This document shows positions 18,906 through 28,440 of a stretch of 64,000 bases of DNA, piece after piece. Each line of letters starts with the position of its first letter. Positions within the stretch are counted from its first letter, which is position 1. This DNA is from Brassicibacter mesophilus (GTDB lineage: Bacteria; Bacillota; Clostridia; Tissierellales; Proteiniboraceae): the NCBI RefSeq assembly GCF_050433385.1, contig NZ_JBNPXI010000002.1:1-64000 (forward strand), in the 5' to 3' direction. The notes under the pieces are model-generated. The model had not been told where the DNA came from and ran no database searches. It was given only the letters and a program-made list of their open reading frames with translations. The position numbers were made by a program, and so were the translations under genes.

Positions 18906-19463
18906 AAGTTTTAAAGGGGACAGGTCCTTAGGAGAAATATGTTTATTTTTAAGAAGAGCTGATGAATAAATAATAAATTATTGTAAAATTAAAGGAATAA
19001 TACAAAAAATATCAAATATATTATCTAAACTATATAGAAGTTTGAAAGAAATAAAAGAATTTCTCAAATACAAAAAAATAGGAAGGATTGAAACCCCATA
19101 GCATGGTGATACGAGGCACCGTTAAACTGAATTGTATCTGAAATTGAAAAAAGTATTGAGTGGTTATAGCTCCTGATTAATAATCTAGAATATTGTAGGT
19201 TATTTATTTTGTATTTTCAACTTAAGATACAATCCTGAGAGTTTGGTGAAAAACAATGTATAGATGCACCGTCCATGGTGCAATTAGAAACGTAATCGTA
19301 CTGATATTATGGCAAAATTGTTGATTCATGGTTGGAAAATTAAATGATATAAAAGGTTTTTAAGAAGTAGAAGGTGATGGCGATACAACAATAAATAGAT
19401 AAAAAGGTGCTAAAGAAAAATCATACAAAAGAGGGGTATCTACATGAAAGAGAGGAGATATTT
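18906..19463. other. Gene-free stretch after the IS91 remnant
   Basis: Probably the 3' end of the IS91-type element and decayed sequence. I see a GGGGACAGGTCC motif (18914-18925) and a short TGCACC..GGTGCA hairpin near 19264-19281, but no supported gene or attC. Confidence 0.5.
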
Positions 19464-19835
19464 ATGCTTAGAAATAATTACAAAATTCTTTTTTGCTTTT
19501 TATTACTACCGTTTTATTTTAATTTAATTATTTTATTAATAGCGTTTCAAGTAGGTTCACTTGAATGGGGGTTATGGTCTATAGACATAGTAACCAATTT
19601 TATTGGGGCATGGCTACTAAGTTCCAAAAAAAATATATTATACAATGCTATTGGTTTCTTATGTTTTTTATTAAAAGGAGGTTATTGGTTTTCAAGACTC
19701 TTTATTGAATCTATGCGTACTAGTGGTTTATGGATATACGAGGTTTGGATAGGTGTTTTTATTTTAGCAATTGGATTTATAGGATTTGTGTATGTAATAC
19801 TAAGTCGAGTTCACAGCAAAAATATCAACTTATAG
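19464..19835 (+). CDS. Integral membrane protein, unknown (123 aa)
   Basis: Start chosen at ATG 19464 behind AGAGGAGA. Four predicted membrane helices (about residues 8-28, 35-54, 58-76, 90-113) and a short basic tail. No motif I recognise. The flanks carry no clear left attC. Confidence 0.6.
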   Translation: MLRNNYKILFCFLLLPFYFNLIILLIAFQVGSLEWGLWSIDIVTNFIGAWLLSSKKNILYNAIGFLCFLLKGGYWFSRLFIESMRTSGLWIYEVWIGVFILAIGFIGFVYVILSRVHSKNINL

Positions 19836-20114
19836 TCATGGTAAAGCGGTTTTGTGGAATTGAGTTTTCATTTTATAAAGATAAGTGGGTTATATTTATG
19901 GAACTTAAAATAAGAAAGTATTAAAACTTTAATAAATCCATATTTTAAAATTGAAGTATACAAGGATATTATATTTAAAGAATATAATACTGAGAATCGA
20001 TTTATTATATACTTAATAAGAGATCAGTATAGCTAAGGTTAGGACCTGAAGTAAAATATTTGCCTCAGAGGCTGACGTCCATGTCATCCTCTGAGGATTG
20101 GGACATCGTCCATC
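19836..20114. other. Gene-free stretch with a nested hairpin
   Basis: At about 20062-20106 CCTCAGAGG and CCTCTGAGG pair, next to TGACGTCCATGTCA and GGGACATCGTCC repeats. It resembles the terminal structures of the attC sites but has no cores. Confidence 0.4.
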
Positions 20115-20184
20115 ACCTAACATACAGTTTCTAATATCATATAAAAAGCCATGTAGGACATCAGAAGCTGTAAGAACGTTAGGT
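20115..20184 (+). repeat. attC-like site (consensus cores)
   Basis: ACCTAAC (20115-20121) and GTTAGGT (20178-20184) are exact complements; arms ACAGTTTCT and AGAAGCTGT pair with one mismatch. 70 bp, the clearest short attC in the window. Confidence 0.85.
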
Positions 20185-20276
20185 GTAATTTTTAAAACAT
20201 AGCAGCAGCTTAAAAATTTTTAGATTTATTTTTATAGAGATAAAATATTAATATAATACGAAAGGAACGTATTTTT

Positions 20277-20717
20277 ATGTATGGATATAATATAAAAGAG
20301 GCCTTGCTTTCTCAGATAAAGTTACCAAAAGAAATTTTAATTAGACAATTTGTTGAAACGGATTTTCCTTTGGTCAAAACATTATATGCACAAGAAGGCT
20401 GGATGACTTTTATAAATAGAGAAGGCGATGCATTGGAAGCATGGAATAACTCAAATATTACTCTCGTTGCAGTTGAAGGTGATAAAGTGATAGGACTAGT
20501 TCGTGCATTAACAGATGGAAAAATAACAACATATATAGCAGAAATTATAGTTGATACTAGGTATCGTGGAAAAGGGATAGGTAAAGCATTACTTGATGTA
20601 TGTCATGGGTTATATCCTCACACAAGATTAGATTTGCTATCAACTGAAGGGGCAGATGAGTTTTACAAAAACAATAAATTTAGGGAGATTACAGGTTTTA
20701 GAAAGAGTTATTATTAA
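20277..20717 (+). CDS. GNAT acetyltransferase (146 aa)
   Basis: GAAAGGAA before ATG. Motif A: AEIIVDTRYRGKGIGKALL (about residues 88-106), with a short motif B ending EFYKNNKFREITGF. Sequence near the start (YAQEGWMTF) resembles the cassette GNAT at 33119-33532. Substrate unknown. Flanked by attC-like sites on both sides. Confidence 0.88.
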   Translation: MYGYNIKEALLSQIKLPKEILIRQFVETDFPLVKTLYAQEGWMTFINREGDALEAWNNSNITLVAVEGDKVIGLVRALTDGKITTYIAEIIVDTRYRGKGIGKALLDVCHGLYPHTRLDLLSTEGADEFYKNNKFREITGFRKSYY

Positions 20718-20796
20718 AGTTAAGACACAATTTTTATGAAAACGAATAAATCAATAGATCTAGAGTCTAAACTTAAAGTAAAATGGTGAAAACTAC

Positions 20797-20909
20797 ACCT
20801 AACAAAGCACTCAAGTTCACTTTGGCATTAAAAAGACTGTCAAATCACATTCCTTCATCAAGTCAGGTCTGGCTAGGCTCAGGAACGTCTTGAGTGCAAG
20901 ACGTTAGTA
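20797..20909 (+). repeat. attC-like site followed by an intron end
   Basis: ACCTAAC (20797-20803), arms GCACTCAAGTTC and GTCTTGAGTGC, right core GTTA (20903-20906), at which point group II intron-like sequence begins. Confidence 0.75.
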
Positions 20910-21300
20910 TGCCAAGCGAAGCTTGGAACTTCTGATATGGTGAAAGTCCATATAAGTCAAGGTTTAGCCAACCAACTTTATCGAGTGTTGCGCTATGTCT
21001 GGCGGCAGTCATGGTGAAGTGTACACATAAGCAGTGAACTAAAAGTCGGCTTCTTAACTTTTAGGTGAATTGCTTAGTTTCTTTATCAGAGAATCATATA
21101 AACCATAGGGGAACCGTATCCCTGAAGCATATACAGCCTTGTTAATCGTGTCCCCTAGCACTCTGAGGTCAGGAGAACTGTCTACATATGTAAGCGGATA
21201 ACAAATATACGTAGTTCTCAAAGAAAACTTTAGTCGGACATGTAGGGTTAGACAACTAAAGCAAATCTCACTGAGAAGAATAGCAAGAAAGTTATATAAC
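20907..21300 (+). mobile_element. Group II intron 5' fragment (copy a)
   Basis: Starts GTATGCCAAGCG and soon has the canonical domain I element GGTGAAAGTCC (about 20940-20950). Downstream parts (TAGTTTCTTTATCAGAGAAT; CCCTGAAGCATATACAG) recur in copy d at 27032. No reverse transcriptase gene and no domain V that I can identify, so it is a truncated, immobile remnant. Confidence 0.65.
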
Positions 21301-21390
21301 ATATGGTTTTAATTCATCTATTAATAAGATCAGTAATGAGAACGAAATTAAAGCGTATTATTGAAGTAAATAAATTTTGGAGGTAAAAAG

Positions 21391-21762
21391 ATGAAAAGAA
21401 AATTAGTGTGTTTTTGTATAACGTTATTATTTTTGTTGGTTTTTTCTGGATGTGGTGTTTCTAAGAGTACAGGAAAAAACTATACGGCATTTACTAAAGA
21501 AAATAATTTGAATGAACAACACGGATTTAAGGTTAATTATGGGAAAAAGCACGTGAAATTGTCACTTCAAATTGAAATTCAAGAAGGAAAATTTATATGG
21601 GAAGTCAAAAATCCAAAGGACGAGATTGTTTGGAGTGGTACATCTGAGGGGGATAAAAACTTTAAAGAGACAAAACTATTTGAGACAGTTGAGGGTGATT
21701 GGTTGCTTTCAGTTAAAACAGAAAATTCAACAGGTAACTATGATTTTAAGTGGGATAATTAA
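21391..21762 (+). CDS. Small lipoprotein, unknown (123 aa)
   Basis: TTGGAGG before ATG. Signal peptide with lipobox FSGC (Cys21). The mature domain is beta-rich (HVKLSLQIEIQEG, KFIWEVKNPKDEIVWSG, GDWLLSVKTENSTGNYDF), the pattern of a small jelly-roll or C2-like binding domain. No catalytic motif. It follows the group II intron remnant directly. Confidence 0.7.
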   Translation: MKRKLVCFCITLLFLLVFSGCGVSKSTGKNYTAFTKENNLNEQHGFKVNYGKKHVKLSLQIEIQEGKFIWEVKNPKDEIVWSGTSEGDKNFKETKLFETVEGDWLLSVKTENSTGNYDFKWDN

Positions 21763-21908
21763 TAAAAATTAAATTATGTTATAACAAAAAAGAGTTTAGC
21801 ATAATTAAACTTAGAGAAATAGCAGATAAAATAAATAGGCAGTTTGATTAAAATCGTTGTATATTATTTATTTTATGGAGTGTTATAAATGGCTATCTAG
21901 GAAGATCT

Positions 21909-22001
21909 ATGATTAGATATGATTATGAAAACTGGAAATTGCATGATGTTAAATTAATTAAAATAGATTATATAGGGGACATTTTCGAAGTTTCAATCTA
22001 G
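21909..22001 (+). pseudogene. N-terminal fragment of an unknown protein
   Basis: A 30-codon frame (YDYENWKLHDVKLIKIDYIG) reads like the start of a small immunity-type protein and is cut by a fusion to the next fragment. No good ribosome-binding site. Confidence 0.35.
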
Positions 22002-22287
22002 CTTAAATGCGAAGTGTGTAGAAATATATAATAATAGAATTATTAGACTTATGGTTGGACAAGAACTAGGTTTAGAATATTTAATTCAATTAGCTATAGA
22101 AGTACTTGAGCAAAACAATCTAGCTGAAAGAGATTTTTATGCAGGGGATTTATTAAAAAGTGTATTATCCATTAATAAAGATTATTGGAAGATTAAAGAA
22201 GAACAAAAAGATAGATTAATGAGAGTAATAAACAGTCATATTAGAGAGATCAAAAGCATTATAAATGAATTTTTAGGAAGCAAATGA
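21991..22287 (+). pseudogene. Contact-dependent inhibition immunity-like protein, deleted
   Basis: The C-terminal part (LGLEYLIQLAIEVLEQNNLAE, FYAGDLLKSVL) matches the small CDI-type immunity proteins. Upstream, SSLNAKCVEIYNN belongs to the same family, but about 15 residues between them are missing. A 78-residue product could start at ATG 22051, without a clear ribosome-binding site. Confidence 0.6.
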
Positions 22288-22293
22288 AACACA

Positions 22294-22313
22294 TGCTAAC
22301 ATACTAGTTAGTC
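22294..22313 (+). repeat. Collapsed attC-like site
   Basis: Left core TGCTAAC and right core GTTAGTC are separated by only six bases; the arms have been lost. Confidence 0.5.
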
Positions 22314-22347
22314 GATATGATGATGCAAATTTTAGGAGGGGTACTCT

Positions 22348-22948
22348 ATGAACTGCTTTGGATTAACAGAGGTAGGAGCTTCTAGTATTAATGCTGATAG
22401 TTATTATATATCACGAGATAATAATGTATTTGCAATATCAGATGGAGCATCAGGTGCTTTTGATAAGGTTGGTGCAGGAGTTATATGTATGAATACAGTC
22501 AAAGAATTTGATTACTCTTACCTAAATCTGAAGCCACTTGATTACATCATTCACTGTATTAAGGAAGCTAACGATAGATTGGTTAAGAAATCTCAAAAGG
22601 ATGGATGTTTATCTTTTGGGACAATGACTATGGCAGTAATTTCTAACCAAGGAAGAAATAGAAAAAGCTATTTTTTCTCTACCGAATGAAATGTGCTCTC
22701 TTTTTGATAATTTCCTGCCCATGATTATTCCCCAAATTGCATTAGAAGAATATTTGATCACATGCGGTGATGTTTTAATTATTTGTACTGATGGAGTTTC
22801 TGACTGGATAGACGAAAGTGAGTTTGTTAGTGCATTGAGAAATTCATATTCTATTGAAGACTACTGTAGAAATCTTTTCTCGATGGTAAAAAAAAGATGT
22901 CCTGCTAATAGGCTAGATGACATGACGATAATTGCAGCGGAGCTTTGA
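22348..22948 (+). pseudogene. PP2C-type protein phosphatase, deleted and frameshifted
   Basis: TTAGGAGGGG before ATG. The first half has the PP2C start (NADSYYISRD, AISDGASGAF: metal-binding Asp). After SFGTMTMAVIS about 80 residues are missing and the frame slips near 22650; the rest (EEYLITCGDVLIICTDGVSDW, RLDDMTIIAAEL) contains the two late Asp motifs. Such phosphatases dephosphorylate Ser/Thr; this one should be inactive. Confidence 0.8.
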
Positions 22949-22965
22949 GGGCCATTACCACAATC

Positions 22966-23084
22966 GACTAATACAAATATTCTTCTAAAGGTGTAGCGGG
23001 AAAGGCTTAGGGGTGAGATCGTACCCCACTCCTAAGAGGCGCCGTTTTAAGGACCTTAGTGTCAGAAACATCAAAACATTAGTA
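22966..23084 (+). repeat. Degenerate attC-like site before intron copy b
   Basis: GACTAAT (22966-22972) and ATTAGTA (23078-23084) are complementary variants of the cores; an inner TTAGGGGTGAG/CCCACTCCTAA stem is present. Confidence 0.5.
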
Positions 23085-23190
23085 CGCCAAGCAAAGTGAA
23101 AGTCCTTGTATGAAAAGATCTATTTAACTACCATTTCAGAGGTGATGAGCCATCATTGGCTTTATGGTAACGGAAAAAAGCTAAAGTAGA
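23082..23190 (+). mobile_element. Group II intron 5' fragment (copy b)
   Basis: Starts GTACGCCAAGCAAAG with TGAAAGTCC following almost at once, so it carries a small deletion relative to the other copies. The 3' part has a GGCTTTATGGTAAC segment also present at 29153-29180. Confidence 0.55.
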
Positions 23191-23206
23191 TAGGAAGTGA
23201 AAATAA

Positions 23207-23998
23207 TTGGATTCAGTAACAATAAAAAGAAGTAATAAGATAAATAACATAATTGCAAGTATTCCACATGGTTCTTCACGTATAACAAGAGAAATGAAAA
23301 AGAAAATGAGAGAAAAAATAATATTGACAAATAATGACTGGTTCTTAAATGAACTATATAGTTTTTTAATTAAATTGGATATAACCAGTTTATCAACAAA
23401 TTATAGTCGGTATGTTATAGATGTAAATAGAAATATAGAGAAAAAATTTAATTGTGGAGATTATAAAGAATCATTAATATATACGAGGACTACATTTAAT
23501 AAAGATATTTATAATAAACCATTATCGATGGAAGAAATTGAAAATAGGATTAATGATATATACTTACCATATCATTCGTTGTTAATAAGTGAGATAAATA
23601 GGGTCTTACAAGAAATGAAAAAAGTATATTTATTTGACCTGCATAGTTTTTATGCACAGTCTACAGCCGATGTAGTTCTTGGAACGAAGGAAAGGAGTGC
23701 CTGTTCACACAATTTTTTAGATATTGTTTATAAAGCTTTTGTTTCAGAAAAATTTAAAGTGAAGGTTGATGAGAAGGGACTTAGAGGTGGTCATATTGTT
23801 TCTAAATATAGTACTTTAGATAATGTTGAGGCTTTACAAATTGAGTTAAGATATACTACTTATATAGAAAATCGTTTTTTTGGGGAGGAAGAGTTGAAAA
23901 GTAAAAATGATGTTTTATTTAATAATACTAAAGAGAGATTAGAAAGAGTTTTTAAAAAAATAAGAAATGAGTTAGGTAAGCAGAGTGTATATAAATAG
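23207..23998 (+). CDS. N-formylglutamate amidohydrolase-family protein (263 aa)
   Basis: TTG start behind AGGAAGTG. Family marks: ASIPHGSSRI near residue 18, TNYSRYVIDVNRN near 65, and FDLHSFYAQ near 145, which hold the predicted metal ligands and catalytic groups. It would hydrolyse N-formylglutamate or another N-acyl/carboxyl substrate. Single-gene cassette. Confidence 0.85.
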   Translation: MDSVTIKRSNKINNIIASIPHGSSRITREMKKKMREKIILTNNDWFLNELYSFLIKLDITSLSTNYSRYVIDVNRNIEKKFNCGDYKESLIYTRTTFNKDIYNKPLSMEEIENRINDIYLPYHSLLISEINRVLQEMKKVYLFDLHSFYAQSTADVVLGTKERSACSHNFLDIVYKAFVSEKFKVKVDEKGLRGGHIVSKYSTLDNVEALQIELRYTTYIENRFFGEEELKSKNDVLFNNTKERLERVFKKIRNELGKQSVYK

Positions 23999-24010
23999 AG
24001 TCCGCACTTC

Positions 24011-24125
24011 ACTTAACATAGGGTTATAGTTTCGCTATTGCTTCACCAAAATTTATGATCCTAAGCCAAATCTGGCTAAGATTCATGAACTTTGTAAACT
24101 CTTGGGACGTTAGTGCGCCAAGAAA
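24011..24125 (+). repeat. attC-like site followed by intron end
   Basis: ACTTAAC (24011-24017) to GTTAGTG (24119-24125); intron-like GTGCGCC starts at 24123. Confidence 0.65.
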
Positions 24126-24160
24126 GCTATAAAAGAAATATAGCTGATTACAGAAATGAG
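24123..24160 (+). mobile_element. Group II intron 5' end (copy c, very short)
   Basis: GTGCGCCAAGAAAGCT matches the consensus bacterial group II 5' end. The similarity fades within about 30 bases. Confidence 0.4.
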
Positions 24161-24213
24161 TATATTTGAAGACCTAAGGATGAATTAAAAGAATATATCA
24201 AAGAGAATAGTAA

Positions 24214-24369
24214 AGTAGTAATTATACGTTAGAATGTATTTCTAAAGTATTAAAAGAAAGGTTAAATAAAATTTATGCAATTGGTAAGAATGGTGAGTTA
24301 TTTTTGAAAGATAATTTAATTAAAACTTATAGTGAAGTAATTTTGATTGAAAATAATTTAAATGATTAG
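24214..24369 (+). pseudogene. C-terminal gene fragment (51 codons)
   Basis: An open stretch (LECISKVLKERLNKIYAIGK) ends at TAG 24367. There is no start codon or ribosome-binding site; family unknown. Probably the end of a lost cassette gene. Confidence 0.4.
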
Positions 24370-24454
24370 AATATTGAATCAAAGGAAAAATGTGTGGATT
24401 AATATTTATAAATATATGAATATTAAAGTTAATATTCGGAAAATATTCTCCATC

Positions 24455-24584
24455 TGCTAACAAAGCATTCAAATTCGCTTTGGTTTAAATAGGGTCAAGC
24501 CTTCGCAGAAACTAAATTACACCTTAACCCCTAAAACCAATTTGACTAAGGAATTAAGGCATCTTGAATGCGTAGGCGTTAAGT
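24455..24584 (+). repeat. attC-like site
   Basis: TGCTAAC (24455-24461) to GTTAAGT (24578-24584); arms GCATTCAA and TTGAATGC are exact complements. Confidence 0.75.
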
Positions 24585-24674
24585 GAAATTTTTTTACTAT
24601 TAAAATGCAGGTAGTATACTAGAATAAAACAATTAGAGGAAATGCTAATTTTACAGACAAAAGGAGAGATATTG

Positions 24675-25472
24675 ATGCAAATTGGATGTAATTATTCTGT
24701 AGAACTTTTACAATTACTAGATGAGAAAAGAGTAGATGTAGATTATATTAAGATTGCTATAGATGATGTATGTAAAGATCATTTAGAGATTGCAAAAGCT
24801 GCTAAGCCTATAATGGTTCATTATATGGGTCATGAAGAACGAGCTACCATGAAAGATTTTAATAGAATAGACTTTAATTGGATTAATGAGAGATTAACAT
24901 ACTTAAAATCACCAATTAGTGCATTACACTGTTATGTTGAGAAGGAAGACTTCGATACAGAAGACCCATCTTATGAAGAAGTAATTGCACGTCTAGAATA
25001 TGTTCTTGGGCATTGGAAAAACAAGCTCTGTGTTCCACTTACAATAGAAAATTATCCTTATTCAGCATATTACGACTCATTGGGAAATCATTCTCTGACT
25101 TCAGAGCCGCAATTGTTTCATGAAATGTGTGAACAAATAAACCTTAACATAACTTTAGATATTGGACATGCAAAGGTAAGTGCGTCACATAAGGGCAAAA
25201 CATTAAAGTCATATTTATCAGAGTTTCCACTTAATCGAGTTATAGAATTACATGTTAATGGTACTTTCAATGACCCTGTACATGGGATAAAAGATAAACA
25301 TTTAGAAATGGAAGAAGATGATTATGAAATTATTGAATGGTTACTAGCTAAGTGCCAGATAAAGTATTTAACTTTGGAATATGGTGGGGTAGGACGACCA
25401 AAGCTTTCTGGACGAAGTGATATTAATGCAATAGAAAGACAATTAAAACGGTTATATGGACTAGCTAAATGA
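24675..25472 (+). CDS. DUF692-family TIM-barrel protein (265 aa)
   Basis: Start at ATG 24675 behind AAAGGAGAG. The sequence follows the DUF692 (MbnB/TglH-like) pattern: MVHYMGHEE, LTIENYPYSA, SEPQLFHEMCEQ, TLDIGHAKVSASHKGK and VIELHVNG, with His/Asp/Glu residues positioned as metal ligands. Family members are iron enzymes that modify cysteine in peptide precursors with a partner protein; no precursor or partner is seen here. A plain sugar-phosphate-isomerase-like protein is the alternative. Confidence 0.6.
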   Translation: MQIGCNYSVELLQLLDEKRVDVDYIKIAIDDVCKDHLEIAKAAKPIMVHYMGHEERATMKDFNRIDFNWINERLTYLKSPISALHCYVEKEDFDTEDPSYEEVIARLEYVLGHWKNKLCVPLTIENYPYSAYYDSLGNHSLTSEPQLFHEMCEQINLNITLDIGHAKVSASHKGKTLKSYLSEFPLNRVIELHVNGTFNDPVHGIKDKHLEMEEDDYEIIEWLLAKCQIKYLTLEYGGVGRPKLSGRSDINAIERQLKRLYGLAK

Positions 25473-25545
25473 TGGAGAATAAAGAAACCTTACTTAACGT
25501 AGTATTGGCAGATAGTCCACGGAAAGCATATGAGAGGAGATTTTA

Positions 25546-25830
25546 ATGAAAATTGATAAATATTCAGTTAAAGAGTTGAAATTAATTATAAAACATATAG
25601 AAGAGAAGAACTTACAAAACATTCATATTATGCAAAAAACACCCAAGACATAAAATAAGAGAAACAGCTGAAATATTTTCAAAAAAAAATAATGTCGAAG
25701 CTAAAATTAGTCCTGAACTAATATTGTTATCAATAATTATGTCTATCCATACAAATTATACAAAGCAAGTAGAACCTAACATAAATAGAACTAGAAAAAG
25801 GGGACTCAAAGTTTTAATGATTTGAGATTA
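25546..25830 (+). pseudogene. Small protein gene, frameshifted
   Basis: GAGAGGAGA before ATG; the first frame ends at 25653 (MQKTPKT). The next frame continues sensibly with KIRETAEIFSKKNNVEAKISPELILLSIIM and then reads into what looks like a left attC core (ACCTAAC near 25774). One base change restores about 80 residues. Family unknown. Confidence 0.5.
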
Positions 25831-25971
25831 AAGTTATCTAACTTTGAAGAATTTAGTACGTTTTTGAGATGAAATCACTAAATAAGTATAAAACTCTTCA
25901 AAAGTTAATGAATATAATAGATATAAAATGAAGTTTGAGTCTAGAGTTTTTGGTGATTATAAGGTTATGGA

Positions 25972-26184
25972 GTGGTGGCAAAAGAGCATAGTTATCATGT
26001 GCTGTTGCAAGCACGCCGAGCGAATATTCCTTTTGGGCCCGGGGGTGGAACTTTAAGAGATAGATTAAAAGAATTTAATAGTACTGAGTTTGAAAAGTGG
26101 GTGGAATATCATTTGATGACTTGCCAAGATGAAAGTTTAATTAGATATAGTCAACATGGTTTATATATATGTAAGAAAGTATAA
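25972..26184 (+). pseudogene. C-terminal fragment, perhaps of a methyltransferase
   Basis: An open frame with a natural-looking end (FEKWVEYHLMTCQDESLIRY, HGLYICKKV) similar to tails of SAM-dependent methyltransferases. The start is a GTG without a good ribosome-binding site, and the N-terminal Rossmann core is missing. Followed by an intact attC-like site. Confidence 0.4.
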
Positions 26185-26193
26185 TTACACATC

Positions 26194-26313
26194 ACCTAAC
26201 AAAGCACTCCAATTCGTAGTAGCAGCAGGTAATCAAACATTCAAAAAAACGTAACATATTGCTTTTACCACCTAAATGTCATCAAGTACGTCGAGAGTAT
26301 GAGAATGTTATCT
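26194..26313 (+). repeat. attC-like site
   Basis: ACCTAAC (26194-26200) to GTTATCT (26307-26313). Arms are weaker than in the neighbours. Confidence 0.6.
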
Positions 26314-26399
26314 GTCATCTAATCTAATAATGTTCAACAGAAATATAATAAATGACTTAAAATGTGAAAAAATTCTAGTGGAAAGCAGAGGGAAGAGGA

Positions 26400-26882
26400 A
26401 TGGCTGTAAGAGAAATTTTATTATTAGGAAATGAAAAATTATATAATGTGTCTAGCGAAGTAAAAGAAGAAGAATTAGAGAATATTAAAGAAATTAAAGA
26501 AGATTTGCATGATACATTAATGAACTTTAGAAATGAATATGGAGCAGGTAGAGCTATAGCCGCACCTCAAATTAATGTATTTAAAAGAATAATATACATG
26601 AGCATAGAAAAGCCAATAATTTTTATAAATCCTATATTAGAATATATAGGGAATGAAAAAATAGAAGTATTAGATGATTGTATGAGTTTCCCAAAATTAA
26701 AAGTGAAGGTTTTAAGATATAGACAATGCAAGATTTATTATAAGGATTTATTATGGAATGATTGTATGATTGATTTGTCAGATGATTTATCAGAACTGCT
26801 GCAGCATGAATATGACCATTTAAATGGGATATTAGCAGTTCAAAAAGCAATTGATAATAAATCGTTTAAAATAGAAAAATAA
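26400..26882 (+). CDS. def: Peptide deformylase (160 aa)
   Basis: GGGAAGAGGA before ATG. All three motifs are recognisable: GAGRAIAAPQ (motif 1), DDCMSFP with the metal-binding Cys where most enzymes have EGCLS, and QHEYDHLNG (motif 3) with both His ligands and the catalytic Glu. It removes the formyl group from nascent proteins. Motif 2 is divergent, so activity or substrate may differ from the housekeeping enzyme. Single-gene cassette; extra deformylases can protect against deformylase-inhibiting antibiotics. Confidence 0.9.
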   Translation: MAVREILLLGNEKLYNVSSEVKEEELENIKEIKEDLHDTLMNFRNEYGAGRAIAAPQINVFKRIIYMSIEKPIIFINPILEYIGNEKIEVLDDCMSFPKLKVKVLRYRQCKIYYKDLLWNDCMIDLSDDLSELLQHEYDHLNGILAVQKAIDNKSFKIEK

Positions 26883-26931
26883 CATTTGTAAATTTATAGA
26901 AAATAGATAGAGAAAGACTACAGATAACAAT

Positions 26932-27034
26932 GAATTGCAGTTCGTTGCGTTAGGTCATTTCTTAAGGGAGAATCTACAACACATGCCTTTGATCATGACA
27001 GGGTCAGGCACGTTTGCAATTCGAAATGTTAGTG
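26932..27034 (+). repeat. attC-like site followed by intron end
   Basis: AGATAAC (26932-26938) to GTTAGTG (27028-27034); arms GAATTGCA and TGCAATTC. Intron-like GTGCACC starts at 27032. Confidence 0.7.
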
Positions 27035-27300
27035 CACCAAACAAAACTTGGTATTACTGGCAAGATGAAAATCTTTGTATGAAAAAGTTTAGTCTACCAC
27101 CAATATTAAGTGTTGTGCTTAGTTTCTTCATCGGAGAATTATACAGACCATAGGGTAAACTGCAAACCCTGAAGTATATACAGTCCCGTAAATCGTGAAG
27201 GACTTTATTATCTACATACTATAATATACATAGTAGGAAAACCGTACATCGGGAACCGTGCAGGGTATGCCGGACGGCCATCATTACCTACCTTGACTGA
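27032..27300 (+). mobile_element. Group II intron 5' fragment (copy d)
   Basis: GTGCACCAAACAAAACTTGG, then GATGAAAATCTT at the place of the GGTGAAAGTCC element, then TAGTTTCTTCATCGGAGAAT and CCCTGAAGTATATACAG shared with copy a. No RT gene or recognisable domain V. Confidence 0.6.
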
Positions 27301-27342
27301 GAAATTTAGTAAAGCTGGAGTAAGAGGAGGAATATAAGTAAA

Positions 27343-28284
27343 ATGAAAAGAAATATATTGAATTTAATAACATTAATAATGATAATTACATTGTTAACAT
27401 CATGCACTGAATCAGGAAATGAAAAACAGGTGCTAGATGACATGGATACGAATAAAAATATAGATGGGTACATAATCAGTCAATCTCAGGATGGAGAGAA
27501 AGAGATTTACTGTACTGAAGATAAAAAATTGGTTTTATTATATGATAAGCATAAAAAAGTTATATATGAAAATTACAGAGATATAACTACAAATCCATAT
27601 TCTATATGGAGCTTCGATGAATATAAAGTTCAATGGAGTAAAGATAGTAATTATGTATATGTTATTGATAGTATATATGATATAAAAAACGATAAATTAA
27701 TTCCTATAAAGGATTGTGTTGTTTTTTCATGGATTGAAAATAAAGGTGTATATTTAGCTGATGGTACATACTACGAAATATCTTATGACGGAGGACTTCA
27801 AAATGAGATGGCTGTAGGGAAAAAGATTAAAATTATAGAAAACGGCGAGGTGAAAGAAGAAACTAAACAGACGGATGATAGATATTTTGTGTTAGATCAC
27901 TTTATTAGTGTAGAAAAATTATTTAGAGTCACTGGAGATTATATAACCATAAATGCGGCTTCATTAAAATATAAAGAAGATGAATTGCATGATATAATTA
28001 AAAAGGATTTCCGTTCAAATGAGTTTAAAGAGTTTTTAAAGCAAAATCATAATGAATCCTTAAATTTGAAATATATAGAAATTATTAATACAATAAAGAA
28101 ATCGAAAGAGTTCCAAGACCTACAATATCAAATAAATGATTTAGAAAAAAGTTATCCGATAGAGTTTGAAGGAAACATTAAAGAAATAATGAAAATTATA
28201 AATGATACTACATATTTTAGTTACAATATTAGTGGAAAATACTACTTGAAAGATATAAACGAAGAAGAAGTGAAATTCAGGTAA
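27343..28284 (+). CDS. Lipoprotein, unknown (313 aa)
   Basis: AGAGGAGG about 14 bases before ATG. Signal peptide with lipobox LLTSC (Cys near residue 21). The first half has repeated beta-strand patterns with Trp and Asp (YSIWSFDEYKVQWSKDSNYV, VVFSWIENKGVYLADG), reminiscent of a partial propeller. The second half is helical and charged. No catalytic motif. Single-gene cassette. Confidence 0.7.
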   Translation: MKRNILNLITLIMIITLLTSCTESGNEKQVLDDMDTNKNIDGYIISQSQDGEKEIYCTEDKKLVLLYDKHKKVIYENYRDITTNPYSIWSFDEYKVQWSKDSNYVYVIDSIYDIKNDKLIPIKDCVVFSWIENKGVYLADGTYYEISYDGGLQNEMAVGKKIKIIENGEVKEETKQTDDRYFVLDHFISVEKLFRVTGDYITINAASLKYKEDELHDIIKKDFRSNEFKEFLKQNHNESLNLKYIEIINTIKKSKEFQDLQYQINDLEKSYPIEFEGNIKEIMKIINDTTYFSYNISGKYYLKDINEEEVKFR

Positions 28285-28319
28285 AAGAATGAATTCCAAA
28301 TAAACTTCTTATAACAGAG

Positions 28320-28387
28320 CCCTAACAGACGTCGGAAAGCAGCCAACTAGGGAAAATTCGATGTCGCTAAGTTTTAGGACGTCATAT
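28320..28387 (+). repeat. Degenerate attC-like site
   Basis: CCCTAAC (28320-28326) and GTCATAT (28381-28387, GTC for GTT), with short GACGTC-type arms. Confidence 0.45.
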
Positions 28388-28440
28388 GACATTGTACACT
28401 AATCGTAAACATAGATTGTATATATTTTGGAGGGAGAATA

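Noticed and set aside
21054..21302. 82-codon minus-strand open frame
   Set aside because: It is contained within the group II intron remnant; it has no RBS.
21991..22287. A complete toxin-immunity pair at the CdiI-like gene
   Set aside because: Only a deleted immunity gene is present; there is no toxin gene beside it.
26935..27153. 72-codon open frame after the deformylase
   Set aside because: It runs through the attC-like site and intron copy d; the translation is not protein-like.
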